64,000 nt of DNA from Anthopleura xanthogrammica (Eukaryota > Cnidaria > Anthozoa > Actiniaria > Actiniidae). Within the stretch, counting starts at the first letter, position 1. Each line of letters opens with the position of its first letter. The notes below the pieces were generated by a model, which was not told where the DNA came from, searched no databases, and saw only the letters and a list, made by a program, of their open reading frames with translations. This document shows, piece by piece, positions 53,001 to 62,548 of this stretch. Both the position numbers and the translations under genes were made by a program. Location of the stretch: contig OZ025214.1 in assembly GCA_964019055.1 (NCBI GenBank), positions 7,067,358 through 7,131,357 on the forward strand, given 5' to 3'.

Positions 53001-56000
53001 ATGGAATTAATTTGGTATATTTTTCGTGATTACGTGTAGCGAAGTGACTTTGTGCCCCCCCCCCCCCTCTCCCAGTTTTTCAAGGCTTGCTACAACCCTG
53101 CAAACAAACTAGTAGTTTTAAGGGAGATGAGACGGTTTTTGTATGTTTTTTGCTTATCATAATAATCTATATCAGTATGATTTCCGTTCACAGACAATAT
53201 TGACAATGCAATGAAATGGATATCGTGTGAAGTTACCGAAGGAGATTTTATCCCAGTACGACATAGGAAACGCCCCCTCCCAAAGTCTCTCTCTGCTCCT
53301 GCTGAGGACAAATCCAGTGAAAGTGAAGATAACGTAACAAGCGACGAAGAAAATGAGGTAACAGATTCACCTCAAAAGCCCCCCTTATTTGTTTGTCCAG
53401 AGGATGGCTGCATTAAGCAATATCTGACGCACGGCAGATTAGAGCAACATATAATGTATGGAAAGCATAAGTTGAAGCTTGAAAGAATGACTTTGTTGGA
53501 CAGGGCAAAGATAAGCTATGCTGAACGTCTGGAAGCAGGCTCCCAAACAATTATCAGTGTTTCAACAAAACCAACGCAGACAGCCAAGCAGAAAGGAAAA
53601 AAACCTCAGAAACCTTCAAAAGGATGGGTTCTTCGCGAAAGCGAAAAGAAGTACAAAAGATTCAGCGACAAGCAAAAGAAATATATGGAAAAAAAGTTCA
53701 TCGAGGGAGAAAAAACAGGAATAAAATCTTCTGGAGAGGATGTATCGAAAGAGATGAGGTTCATAAGAGATGAAAATGGCAAGCGAATATTTAGCTTCGA
53801 CGAGTTTCTTCGCCCACAACAAATTACCTTGTTTTTTTCTCGCATGGCTGCTAAAAGAAAGAAAATATCCGAACCTGACCTTGAAGCTGAGACCAACCAA
53901 AATGACCGAGAAAAACTGTGCAGCGATGTACTCCAGGCATTGAACCGAAGGCCCCTAAAACATCCAGTTATTTTCTCAAGGCAGAATCTGTGCGCAATGA
54001 AAGAAAAAGAATTCCATGAATTGAAGATGACGCAGCTCAGGGCCATGGCAAATCACTTTGACGTAAAAGTAAAAGGAAAGAAAAAAATAGACGTAGTCAC
54101 TTCCATCGTCAACTTTCTTGAGAGATGTCAGTGTAAAACCGGATGAATAGAAATGTCATGGTAAATTGTAATGCTAATTAGAAACCCAACAATAATTTTC
54201 CAAGCATTTCTTTTCTATTACGCATTTCATTCCACGTACGCGTCCACAAGCTGCAGAGGGCAGGGTCATCAGTACAAATTTTAACTTTTGTCGAGGCCAG
54301 TGAGGCTCAACTTAAAAAGAGGGTCTTACTGAATCTAAGGGGGAGGGAAACCATTTTTAAAAAAAATTTCTGTGAATCACTAGCCCTCCCCCCCTTCCTC
54401 CCCCCTCCCCAACCCAATACGAAAACGTACTTCCCTTAGCTAGGACAAATAATTCTAAAACAACGTTGGCCCACAATCTGTAACCTTGAGCAGGAAAAGC
54501 AAACTAACCATTAACTTTCGTAATTTTTTTAAAGGTGATACTTAAACAAGTTAGACGCCTGCGGAAAAAGAGGGACGGGGATTTGGAGGAATGCGGGGCT
54601 GCAATGATGAATTATTTGCTCTAATAACTTTTTTTTTTCTGTAACTACCTCTGGAAATTTTTAGTTTGTTTACGGTTAAATATCGCATACTAACCTGTTC
54701 CTGTAACACCTTTATTTGTGCCGCAAATTTCTCTCGACATCGTCTACAAATTGCTGAATAATAAACAAAAAGCTTTATTATAATCATCATGAACTGTAAT
54801 GAGGGATAAATTTTATATGTTTGTATGATATGTACGACACAACGTTTTTCATTATTTTCATATTTATGTTTTCTCTACTGAAATAAAAGGTTATAAAGAT
54901 GCCAATTGATGAAATATAAAATTTATATATGCATTAGGTACCTGATCCAACTGGAACTAGGACTGAAGTTTCGTTCCAAATAAATAAAGAAGCAGCCTTG
55001 TTTACACTTCTGTCTCCCTTAGCTCCCTTTATAGAGTGCGCAGCTGAAGACTGTGGAATCTGGCAGTTAACAAGACGACCTCGCCAGTTAATTCCAAGAG
55101 AATCGCGATGTTTGGGGCATACAACCATGTTTTGATTAGCCAATGCATCGAAGATCCCTGTTTGTAATGCATAATCACTGGTTAAGATTCATTCAATGCA
55201 CTACATATTCATTGAATGGCGAATTTATATTTACCTGCTCTGTAACAAATGAGATCTCCTTCTGACCCAATGTCTTTGTCTTTTAGTTTCACCATTTTCA
55301 GATGGCCGGATATATTACGTTGGCATTGACTTATGGTTAGCATATCGACGGTTTCTTTTTCATTGTGAACGCTTGAGCCGCATTCGGTAGAAAGTAAAAC
55401 TCCTATCCCGCACTTCGCCATTTTCGTCAAAGTATCAAACCCATCCCCTGGGGGTGGACGTTGGGATATGTTAATGAGCAGTTTGAAACAAGTCCACGAA
55501 GGAAAGGTTATATTTCACGACAGAGTGGACAAATTGCTCTATCTTTAATATGATGTCGGTTTTTTATTCTTATTCTTCTTCCAGCTGAGGTAAAGCCGTT
55601 TTTGCAGGCCGCTGCCAGCGAAAAGTTTACTTGTTGTACATCATATTAATTAGTCGCTGTCGAAGTCAAAGGAGATCGAGAAGAAGAGAAAGAAGAGCGA
55701 AAACTTAACAAAACACCCTAGCAGTTTAAGGAATTACATAAGATAGGGTTTACTAAATGCAAAACCTAAGGAAATCTTGAATTTTAAATGAATAATTCTG
55801 GTAGTTGTGACTTTCACTAGACTAAAGGTTTCAATGCAAGTTCACCGTTTCATTCTTCAGTAGTGATATTTTGATCGCGTATCAAGCGCTGAAACCTGAA
55901 TTCGGTTTTCAGAATTTTAAAATTCAGAGCTTTAGCCCCTTTAGCTTTAAAAAACTACCTTGATTACGATGTGGGTTTTGTGAGAACAGCCTGTATACTA

Positions 56001-59000
56001 TTTTATCTGTGATCGGCTCTTGAAGCCGTAAAGAAATGAGCAAGTAAACAAAACAGGTAATTTGCATAATTTAGCTCGTAAGATGCTAGGCTCTGAAAAG
56101 CTACTAAAAAAAACTATTAACTTTACTAAAATTAAATCTGACAAAAGAAAAATGTACCAATTTATATTCACACAAGTTCCAACGATAATTTTAGGGACAT
56201 TTCAATGGTCTCTTTGAATTATACATTTTTTTTACTATTTCTTACGTGGATGTATTCAGAGCACGATCGACCCGTCAAAACGTGAAAGTTGGTTAGTAAG
56301 AAAGAAGTTCCCTCGCAACACAAAGCAAGTGCCCGCGGACTTTTAATCGGAGAAAGCTAGTAGAATAAATGGTCTTTCTGGGGAAATGAGTGGTTTTATT
56401 TTTTTCAGGCTACTACCTTGGTTTTGACCAGTTTGAACTTCGCCTATTTTACACTCCCAAAAGAGAGGCGAAAGTATGCCGTATTCAAGGACGATTATCT
56501 CCCAATAAATTTAGTCAAAATAAAAAAAAATAAAGTTCAGCTAACAGTTCTAAGGTACAAAAGTATTTGTACAAACCTTGGTTACAAATGATCTTTTGCT
56601 TTTTCTATGAGCGAATTTTGAAAATCACTAGTTTCACGCTCTCGCGTCCCCTCAAATAGCGAAATTTGTTATTCGCTTCTAAAAAATCGAAAAATGATTT
56701 TTTTGGAAAACCAATTGCACCATTGTACTGGGCAAATAATAGGCTTTCTTCAGGCAAAGTTTGAGGATAGGCGATTTTTGAGCCATTTCCAACTTTGCTC
56801 GATCCTTACACGGACTGCCTCTTAAGGTTTAAAAGAGCGCGTGAGCAGGGCCAAAGGGTCATATGATAAATCTTAGTCTGTGGTAACAGATTCAACATGA
56901 GTGCGAATGGAGCAACTTAACAATTACCTCAGGCACTTCTTGTTGAATTTGTTCAACAGTTCTTTGGTTTGTGATATATTTTTGCCATTCTGAACGAAGA
57001 TAAGATACCTAACAAGGAAAAAAAAAAAATATATATATATATATGTGAGAGTAAGTTTGACTATAAACCAAAGGAAGCCTTAAAGACCTAGAGGAGAAGT
57101 ATTTTTATTTTTTTCGACAGTAATGGTCGCAACTTTATTATCATAATTTAAGATTCATATTTTAATTAAGCACTACATTATAATTATAGATTAGAATGTT
57201 ATCAACAAAGTTCGAAAGTTTGAGGTAGAAATATTAAATTATTGAGAATAAAGAGAATCTTATAATGTGAAACAACAGAACGAGACTAGTCAGTCCTCTG
57301 TTGACGGAACACATACAAATCTCTGTAATTTTGATTGCAAATAACTTCACTAGATTTCTATTTATAGCAATAAAACTTTCCAAAAATACAACAGTATTTC
57401 TGCTTGCTCTTACTGATGGTTGTGCTTATATTTAACATTAGGTTTTATTTCTGAATTATCAATAACGGCAGCCATAATTGTATTCGGTCTATGCCGAACA
57501 TTATTTATTGCTTTTGATGTCTATGCAGTTCAGACTTGTTTTTATTGCATGAAGTGAAAAAAACATGTATTATCAATGATACTTTACGTAGGTTTTACAT
57601 ACATTTCCAAGTTTAAAAAAATGATAAACGTGCTATTGGCAATCAATATATGTAAATACAGTCTAAGGATCAACAAGGATATTGTATTTGCTATTAGAGC
57701 GATCCTTTTCTCAGCTAAATTACTGATGTAACTGATAAAACCCTGATATAACTGATAAAGAAAAAAAATGAAAAAGAGGGATCCCTGAATTTATTCCAGA
57801 GTTGTGAGAGTTTTAAGAAGTGAAGAAATTGATTCGTTTACTTTGCATGACCATTAAAAAATTCCAATGACGTCATTTCGTTTAGCACGTGCACACAAAA
57901 CATTATCATTTGAAAGGAATTGTGGGATAGTATTTATTTCGCTCTGGCTAAAAGACCATAACGATAGGAAATGATAAATCAAACCTTAGGCCCGGTTTAG
58001 ACATCTTATTTCACGTGCCGAATCTAATACCAATGAGGAAAATCTATTGTTTGAATTCATTTGCATTAGATTCGACACGATTCGATTCGATTCGTTTTTC
58101 GTTTACTCACGTTTGCGAGTTGGGCTTCAAAACGAATGATCTCATCTGCTTTCGTGGCAGCGGTGTTGGCATTAACACCCAACAGAACCACAACATCAAT
58201 GATCAGTTGTCTGTAAGCTAGCATTGTCTAGAGAAAGAAATAGATCATAAAAAATGAACAAAAGAGATACCTTACTTATTAATACATTATAAAAGAGAAT
58301 TACTTATTATTAGTCCGATATGTACCTTTGATGATAGATTTAGATATTGTCCTTTCTTTAGGGCTAGAGTAGGTTGAAGTACCTAAAGGATCAGAGCAAT
58401 AAGCTTCTAGATTTTGTAGTAATTTTAAAATTTTATCATTATAGCGTATATATCTTCATTTCCTTATGAGTATATATTTAATATTTTTTGCATATATTCA
58501 GTTTCCTATAGTTTTTATACTTGTAAATATTTGCTTTTAGAAATAAACTATCTATCTAATCTATCATTAAACTAGTTTCAAGAAAAAGGAAAGAATATGA
58601 TTGCGTTTATGATGAAATACTTACATAGAATGTTTTCTTGATGTTCTTGCCTGGTGCGATTCCTACTTGAAACAAAGGACCTCCACCTTGCATCTTATGA
58701 ATAGAAAGAAGGGTCTTGTTAAAATCCCACGTATTTTCATCCCAGTTTCCACTCATTGTCCAACCTCCCAGTTCTCTAATACGTTCTCTCAGAGGTGCGT
58801 CACCAACATTATCAATGGCCGTTAAGTTCATGCACGAGTGGTACAAATCCGAAGGCATTTGTTGTACTTCTTTGGTCGCTCCGCTTATTCTTATGTTTCC
58901 ATTTTCCATTTTCCTTCTTTTATAATCTTCTGTTTTCAATTCAGCTATTTTGTGTATAGAATAATATTTGTAGCCGGGTGGACGTATATTGTTTATGTGC

Positions 59001-59329
59001 CATCTCCCACAAGCGTACTCATAAAAGTCATCACAAGGGTCCACGGTCAGGTTCATATCATTTCCGATTTTATTGGCTATGTCAATACATTCACTGGTGT
59101 TACAAACCCTGCTAGATTGAGTGTTGATTTTGCCTGTTGCCTTGACATTTCTTGGGGATCGAATGATGTTGGAACCTTGATCAAGAGTACTCATCTTGTC
59201 CTGACTTGTTGCTACGTGGATCATGGATATTACCAGTAAGATTGTCAAGAAACGAGGACCATGGATTAACGACCATCGCTTTCTTTCTTGCCTCCCACCG
59301 CTGCCATCATTCGCCTGTTTTCCCATCAC
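35058..59329 (-). CDS. M13 (neprilysin-like) metallopeptidase copy C; altered zinc-ligand motif
   Basis: Paralogue of copy B with the same 17-exon structure and exon lengths: 58625-59329, 58326-58382, 58111-58227, 56928-57008, 44047-44174, 43089-43279, 42673-42806, 41324-41410, 41144-41247, 39745-39803, 39603-39648, 37614-37681, 36686-36813, 36516-36581, 35875-35973, 35495-35571, 35058-35178; 755 residues, no stop seen. It keeps GHEIMH at 582-587. The third-ligand region is EDDVADSG where B has EENIADSG: Asp644 replaces the ligand Glu and the next Asn is Asp. Position 707, the transition-state-stabilising His of neprilysin, is Tyr (KYSSHSD). GTPEY replaces NAxY. Activity may be weak or absent. 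Intron 4 holds the TTAA element, whose right end is 106 bp from exon 4. The intron is over 12 kb and contains foreign promoters and splice sites that could disturb splicing. Confidence 0.85.
36985..37051. repeat. (TTTG)n microsatellite in gene C intron
   Basis: About 15 TTTG units at the position where gene B has a (TTTC)n run (15948-16087). Flanking sequence (ATGAGATCAG before, GCTGTCATGCGCATG after) is shared. Confidence 0.95.
38474..38760. mobile_element. 287-bp MITE with 6-bp duplication TTCGGT
   Basis: Flanked by TTCGGT at 38468-38473 and 38761-38766. Gene B has a single TTCGGT at the same place (about 18084). The ends are imperfect inverted repeats (CCCGGGCGGGGGAGTACTCC against CCCCTGAGGGAGGGGTAC), with an inner inverted pair CGGGGATGCTCCGCCCG (38510-38526 and 38709-38725). 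The interior repeats GGGGTACCTTTT-like words. Superfamily not clear. Confidence 0.75.
40253..40310. repeat. 58-bp segment shared with 62491-62548
   Basis: The stretch beginning TTATTATATGAAATAGAGTG and ending GATATCCC occurs here, in a gene C intron, and again just upstream of the tyrosine-recombinase gene at the right edge. Identity is essentially complete by eye. It is part of a C-only insertion and may be an end of a dispersed element. Confidence 0.7.
40345..40686. mobile_element. MITE with 23-bp terminal inverted repeats
   Basis: The ends TTATTATATCCACTTTGAAA... and their complement near 40664-40686 match except one base. Inside, a second inverted pair built on AATCCTGTAATCTGATTGG lies at about 40374 and 40485. 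Absent from gene B, where the flanking AATTATTTATATTATATTCA is uninterrupted (about 20672-20691). Confidence 0.75.
40692..40829. mobile_element. Short hairpin MITE
   Basis: Arms containing TAATTGAACT and TTTGGTCTGATATCAAAC at the left are mirrored by GTTTGATATCAGACCAAA and AGTTCAATTA at the right. The whole is a ~138-bp imperfect foldback directly abutting the previous MITE. Absent from gene B. Confidence 0.7.
43365..43435 (-). tRNA. tRNA-Thr(AGT)-like sequence, copy 2
   Basis: Same 71-nt cloverleaf as 34813-34883 but better preserved: A box TAGTGTAGTGG and B box GGTTCGAGTCC both match the pol III consensus. The 7-bp acceptor stem pairs with one G-T. Anticodon loop CTAGTAT. One mismatch in the anticodon stem. 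It lies in an intron of gene C, in a segment that replaces about 1 kb found in gene B. It could be a functional gene or the head of a SINE. Confidence 0.6.
43501..43565. repeat. 26-bp-arm hairpin next to the tRNA-like sequence
   Basis: Arms at 43501-43526 and 43540-43565 are complementary at 25 of 26 positions around a 13-nt loop (TGAACACCGTACG). Not present in gene B. Confidence 0.85.
44402..44838. other. C-specific insert in intron 4
   Basis: Gene B reads GAAATTCAAATAGTAGTGTG where gene C has about 435 extra bases. A minus-strand open frame here includes [21 protein letters not shown] do not recognise it. No inverted ends or duplication stand out. Confidence 0.35.
44939..47530 (+). repeat. 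Left terminal inverted repeat, carrying transposase 5' exons
   Basis: Matches the complement of 54265-56821. Near identity holds to about 47340; after that a G-run and small indels mark a more diverged inner part, fading near 47530. The repeat contains the likely promoter region before 46341 and exons 1-3 of the transposase. Confidence 0.9.
48637..51350 (-). mobile_element. L1/Tx1-like LINE nested in transposase exon 4, 5'-truncated
   Basis: Flanked by a duplication ATGGACACCTTG (48625-48636 and 51351-51362, extendable by TT). Its 3' end is the T/G-rich run at 48637-48680 on the plus strand, i.e. an A-rich tail. The 5' end is cut inside ORF2 just before the RT domain. Removing it with one duplication restores the exon 4 frame exactly. 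Confidence 0.9.
49035..51344 (-). CDS. L1/Tx1-type ORF2 fragment: reverse transcriptase and C-terminal domain
   Basis: A 769-codon open frame. Reverse-transcriptase motifs in order: [57 protein letters not shown] and the catalytic box [10 protein letters not shown]. The FVKGR and [10 protein letters not shown] words are typical of the L1/Tx1 group, not of CR1. A Cys-x2-Cys...His-x4-Cys knuckle ([18 protein letters not shown]) lies near the C-terminus, as in plant and Tx1-like L1 ORF2 proteins. The endonuclease domain is missing. No internal stop, so the insertion is recent. Confidence 0.88.
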   Translation of the reverse strand: MCMWEDLKEDLLNSLNHSFEVGSLSTSQKQIVITLLEKPNKDNRNLDAWRPISLINVDVKMCSRVLSNRMAEVLPSLVSYDQYAFVKGRSIDEPIRLIHDVMDYLRHKDEYSLLFAADFEKAFDSIEHNFIFAVLHKFGFENNFIKWVRVLLQNNQSCILNNGKVTDSFNVLRGTKQGDPISPYIFILTIEIMAIMIRNSKEIKGVEVKGTAKKLIMFADDTTFFLRDVISFNNVLKTLHQFYDYSSLKINAKKSEVGWLGRGNRDPPGEFADNYKWISFYREGIKILGIHFSYNDKYSYDQNFKRILTNYQTILSIWKIRHLTLYGKIQVLKSLALPKLLYVCSVLHFPEDCVKIIEGTTQDFIWNGKKPKIKHSTLIGNYHLGGLKSPDFQSCIKANRVKWAIKLFKSNEEKTNLSMIPSIYLKGIGGLKNIKNNFDRKRIPKNVPPFYKSILITWSEISEYNGEEPNEILNQCIWNNRYIQIGGNSIFYEDFCNLNINNISDLYDDNGEINWEHAKHKGLEDKDYMRWAGIIHAIPVRWKKQIKGKINIKKKTQPSLKLGKNNIELGKIKAKQLYQWFIEKKFQPPTAQNNLNKRINNNNPLDWSGIYKRIYTTSIDTYSRFFQYKILNNILYLNRDLHRFKILNYSSCSFCSLYPETIDHFFVKCVESKNLYFEIRDHFEKFGINLPESNLINILLGVDDTIVNYILLSFKLLLYKSRDKGKIPTLSLFKNILKQNKKIEYKTAKSKDILLKHNNKWSKISPALV
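54265..56821 (-). repeat. Right terminal inverted repeat with mirrored transposase exons 1-3
   Basis: Complement of the left TIR. It contains intact minus-strand copies of transposase exon 1 (55235-55421), exon 2 (54942-55157) and exon 3 (54695-54753) with their splice sites. One replacement was seen (MANQNMVVC here, MANQNMIVC at left). These exons point inward toward the transposase 3' end and have no in-frame continuation that I can see. Confidence 0.9.
58326..58382 (-). CDS. M13 copy C, exon 2 (reference for the gap in copy A)
   Basis: 57 nt encoding [19 protein letters not shown], in phase 0 on both sides. Copy B has VLQPDPALAKGQYLDLSSK at 29906-29962. This conserved exon lies within 300 bp of exon 1 in B and C but is not found near exon 1 of copy A. 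Confidence 0.85.
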
Positions 59330-61340
59330 GACTACTATGATTCTTGCTGCGTGTCTGTTATGATACTAGCTGCTCTTCTCATCAAAGTGTGTTACTAGAA
59401 ATGATGGCTGTTTGATCCAGTTGTTGTTTTAATAAGTTACTTGATTTTCTCCACCTGTAAACACGGCAGCTATCCTACCTGTTCAAAAATATAGGTAATC
59501 TTAAATCATCTCGTATTCCATTCATTGCTTGTCATAGTTTTTTCTGTTAACAGGAATTACCTGCTGCTTTATTCTAATCACCGAACACTGCATTTTGGTC
59601 GTCATTTTGTGACTTTTAATTTCTTCTTCGCGGCACTGTTTTTGCTTATTTCAACATACTGTAATTTTCAATTGAAGCCATTGCGTGAATATTACAAATA
59701 CTAACAGGAATAAACATTCACTTGATTCAAAGTGCTTCAAGAGAATCTCTCGCATGACAATCACGCTATTTTTCATTTCTTGTCTTTATCTGTCATTTCT
59801 TTCTCTTGTCTTTCCTTCAATACGGATGTCCTAAGACTTGCTGATATCCCTCGATCTATTTAACAATTAGTCCTGAAGTCCGAATGGTCTACGAGTCAAT
59901 AGCCCATGAGGCCGAAGGCCGAATGGGCTATTGACTCGTAGGCCATGAGGGCGAGAGGTCTAATTGTTTTAGTAAAAACCTACTAATCGGTCCAATAAAA
60001 GGATGCAAAAAGTTTTGGATTTTGCTTTAAATATATATTTTTTGGTTTTCAAAACCGGCGCTTTTCGCTACTAGAGGTCTATCACTAATAGACCCCTAGT
60101 AGCTCAGCCAATCACAGGGCTCGATTGGTGATAGACCATTAGTAGGTTTTTTCTAATAGATCATAGACAAAACAATATTTGAAAGATGTGTCATTTTATT
60201 CTAATTAGTCTTATTTCTTTCAAAACAGAAAACTATCAGATTTTCTAAGGCTTGCATATATCCCTCGGTTTCTGCGACCTATACCATTAGGTTTACTTAC
60301 TAAGAAACGAGGAGAATGTTAATGCGAGAAAAGAAAACCACATTGTAAGGCTTTTTCACTGTATATTTCATTGTACAATAAACTTTCAATATTGATTTTT
60401 CATTATATAATGAATAATTTGAATATTGAAAAAGTTTTTAAAATTCTTCCTATTTAAATTTCCAATTCTTCCGGCATTTAAAATGGTTGTGTTCTATGGC
60501 GATTTTGCTAAAAATCTACTAACAAAGTTTCTTGTTCAACAAATGCGGTAAACTATTTATGTGCCAGACTGTACAGAGCTGTCACTGACTGTCAAAACTG
60601 GACTAATCAAATAAGTCTATGTCGCATTTTAGCCAATAATGGCATTGATCATGATCGAATGGATTTACGTGATTTTTACGACAGACGCGCGTTCTTTTCG
60701 TAAACATTTCTCCCCGAGATTTTACGCTCTTTAGCCCGTGAAAATATGTTATATAAAGCAGAAAGATCCGGTTTAGCTATGCTATGTTGTCTACCCTGAT
60801 AAAACAATCCTGTAAGTGCCGCACTCAGATATTTAAGTTGATGTATTCAAGGTCTTTGTTTAGCTTTTCTCTATGGTCACGTTTTTAGTTTTGTTTTGTT
60901 AATTTATTTCTTTGTCTTTATTTAAATTTGCAGCACTGTTATGATACTTGCTGCCCTTCTCAACAAGAGCTGTAGGAAAACTATAGGTTCTTTGATCCAG
61001 TTGTTGTTCAAAATTCAGTAGCTAAGTGATTTTTGCCACTGGTAAATCTAACAGGTGTCCTAACTGTTTAAGAATATACGTAATTGTAATGTCGAATTCA
61101 ATTAATTGCTTGTCATAGTTTTTTTCTGTTGATAAAATTTACCTGCTGGTTTATTCAAATCACCCAAGACTGCATTTTGGTTGTTATTTCATGACTTTTA
61201 ATATCTTCTTTTTGCGGCAGTGTATTTGCGTATTTCAGCATACTGATAATTTTCAATCGCGTGAATATTACATCTCTAACAAAAATAGGCACCCATGTGT
61301 TTTAAGGATACTGGAGACCTTCGCGGGTAAAATGTTTCTA
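59330..61340 (-). promoter_or_regulatory. 5' flank of M13 copy C
   Basis: Homologous to the flanks of A and B, including the TTATATAAAG element at 60749-60758 and both halves of the internal duplication (about 59357 and 60937). Interrupted by a C-only hairpin element at 59858-60157. No gene. Confidence 0.5.
59858..60157. mobile_element. Nested hairpin MITEs upstream of copy C
   Basis: Copies A and B read CGATCTATTAGATCATAG without interruption. The insert has a hairpin with 24-nt arms (59884-59907 and 59923-59946, one mismatch) and a second inverted pair built on AAAACCTACTAAT (about 59975 and 60140) enclosing the rest. Confidence 0.75.
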
Positions 61341-61483
61341 AAAAAAATGTATTTCATTAATTAAAAGTTTTTATATTAATCTTTCTTTTAATTTTGAACA
61401 AAAATTGTTTCAACATTTTTAAAAGGGAAAATAAATCAAAACCGAAGGTGTCGTAATCCTCGTTAATCCTATTAATCCTATTA

Positions 61484-61486
61484 TAC

Positions 61487-61533
<47 letters not shown>

Positions 61534-61552
61534 TATTATTATTATAATTAAG
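61484..61552. repeat. (TTA)n microsatellite
   Basis: About 18 ATT units. The matching place in spacer 1 (about 7140-7152) has only ATTATTC, so the run expanded after duplication. Confidence 0.9.
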
Positions 61553-62040
61553 ATGATTTCCTGCGTAGTTCGAAGTGTTTGTCAACACTCCGTTTGTCCC
61601 GTTGTTCCTTGTTTTTGGTTGGCTGGCGGTATCTCTCAAGTGGCACGAGAAATCATAGCGTGTGACATAGACTTCACGGCCTTAACCATCACCATGTTGC
61701 CAATCAATTAATTATTAGTACAAGCAGTTCAAGTATCTTCTCACACAAATCCTTATTTTCAATTATATTTCTCCTAAATTCATCAGTATCGCGATTCTCC
61801 TATAAGTTTGTTCAGTAGAGAGCCGCCAAAGGGTGCGCGTATGTATATACTGTGATATAAACACGCTGGGAGCTGTAGAGAAAGAGAGAAGTCGCAGAGA
61901 AACACGAGGCGTAGCCTAGAGAAATTAAAATGTTTTTGAACTATTTTACGAGAAAATGCTGATAAGATTAAAATTCTCCCTACTCAGTATCAAAAACAAG
62001 GCTTGTACGCATAACAAAAGTTTTATTGACAGCAACCAAC
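61553..62040. other. Spacer segment shared with 7345-8690
   Basis: Non-coding. 61675-62040 matches 8304-8688 closely, and 61553-61625 matches 7341-7420. The ~880 bp between them in spacer 1 (minisatellite and OTU-like fragment) are missing here. The rest shows nothing I can name. Confidence 0.6.
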
Positions 62041-62214
62041 TTCCTTAGTAAACAAATGGATTTCAGCGATTCAAATACTCCGATTGCAATAAAATTCGGG
62101 GTAGCAAGGAAACGAGACTTACTAGCCCTAAATCCAAGATGGCGGAAGAAGGTACCGAAGAATGGAATCATTATAGAGCAATTATGCCTTTCGATAAAAT
62201 TGCCTCAAAAAAAG

Positions 62215-62475
62215 ATGAAAATCGGCCATAAGTGCTGCTCAGCAGCTGAATGTAATAACTGAAGTAACAAATGGCCGGATTTATTGTTTCATGAATTCGC
62301 AAAGGATAAAGAATTACGAACGAAATGTGAAGTTGCCATGAAAAGAAAGGACAAGGAATTTAAGAATATCAAAAACAAACTATGTTGTTCTGAACATTTT
62401 GTTCCTTCTGACTTCATGATAAGCTTAACAGGGAATAGCAGAGAGCCTTCTGTTTTCAAAAAAGGAAACCTAAGA
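62215..62475 (+). pseudogene. THAP-type zinc finger fragment with one in-frame stop
   Basis: Starting at the ATG at 62215, the frame reads HKCCSAAECNN, a TGA at 62260-62262, then SNKWPDLLFHEF and later NKLCCSEHFVPSDF. C-x4-C followed by C-S-E-H-F at the right distance is the THAP C2CH finger, a DNA-binding domain used by P-element-type transposases and many host factors. The stop sits where family members often have Arg or Asn; a CGA to TGA change would explain it. The frame ends near 62523. It may be an exon of a decayed gene or an upstream domain of the recombinase gene. Confidence 0.6.
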
Positions 62476-62490
62476 TATACTTACATAGTT

Positions 62491-62548
62491 TTATTATATG
62501 AAATAGAGTGTGATATTGAGTGACATCAAAATGATAAAATTGATATCC
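62491..62548. repeat. 58-bp segment shared with gene C intron
   Basis: Second copy of the 40253-40310 sequence. It is followed here by a perfect 9-bp-arm hairpin ATCCCCACT...AGTGGGGAT (62547-62570). Confidence 0.7.

Larger units (their letters stand above)
46341..54146 (+). pseudogene. Transposase gene of the TTAA element (one stop, LINE-split)
   Basis: Exons, in phase throughout: 46341-46527, 46605-46820, 47009-47067, 47611-51449 (minus the LINE at 48637-51362), 51548-51685, 52049-52877, 53194-54146. Sum 3495 nt, 1164 residues. The start follows AAAATGG. The N-terminal domain is Cys/His-rich ([29 protein letters not shown]) and looks zinc-binding. The catalytic part (exon 6) has three RNase-H-like motifs: [21 protein letters not shown] and [15 protein letters not shown]. 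The C-terminal exon has a C2H2 finger (C-x4-C-x12-H-x5-H, from CPEDGC) and a basic tail. A single TAG (47947-47949) interrupts exon 4. The exon 6 donor is G|GTCAAAG; the stronger-looking GTAAGT 13 bp on gives a frame break. Confidence 0.75.
44939..56821. mobile_element. TTAA-target DNA transposon with giant inverted repeats
   Basis: Both ends read GAGGCAGTCCGTGTAAGG inward and are bordered by TTAA (44935-44938 and 56822-56825). Gene B shows the pre-insertion site CAAAAATTAAGG (about 27593). Size is 11.9 kb now and about 9.2 kb before the nested LINE. TIRs of roughly 2.55 kb enclose a seven-exon transposase gene on the plus strand. TTAA targets are used by piggyBac and Kolobok elements; the transposase does not look like piggyBac to me, and assignment to Kolobok or a separate superfamily needs a profile search. 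Only scattered mismatches between the TIRs were seen over the outer 2.3 kb, implying a young insertion or TIR homogenisation. Confidence 0.88.
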
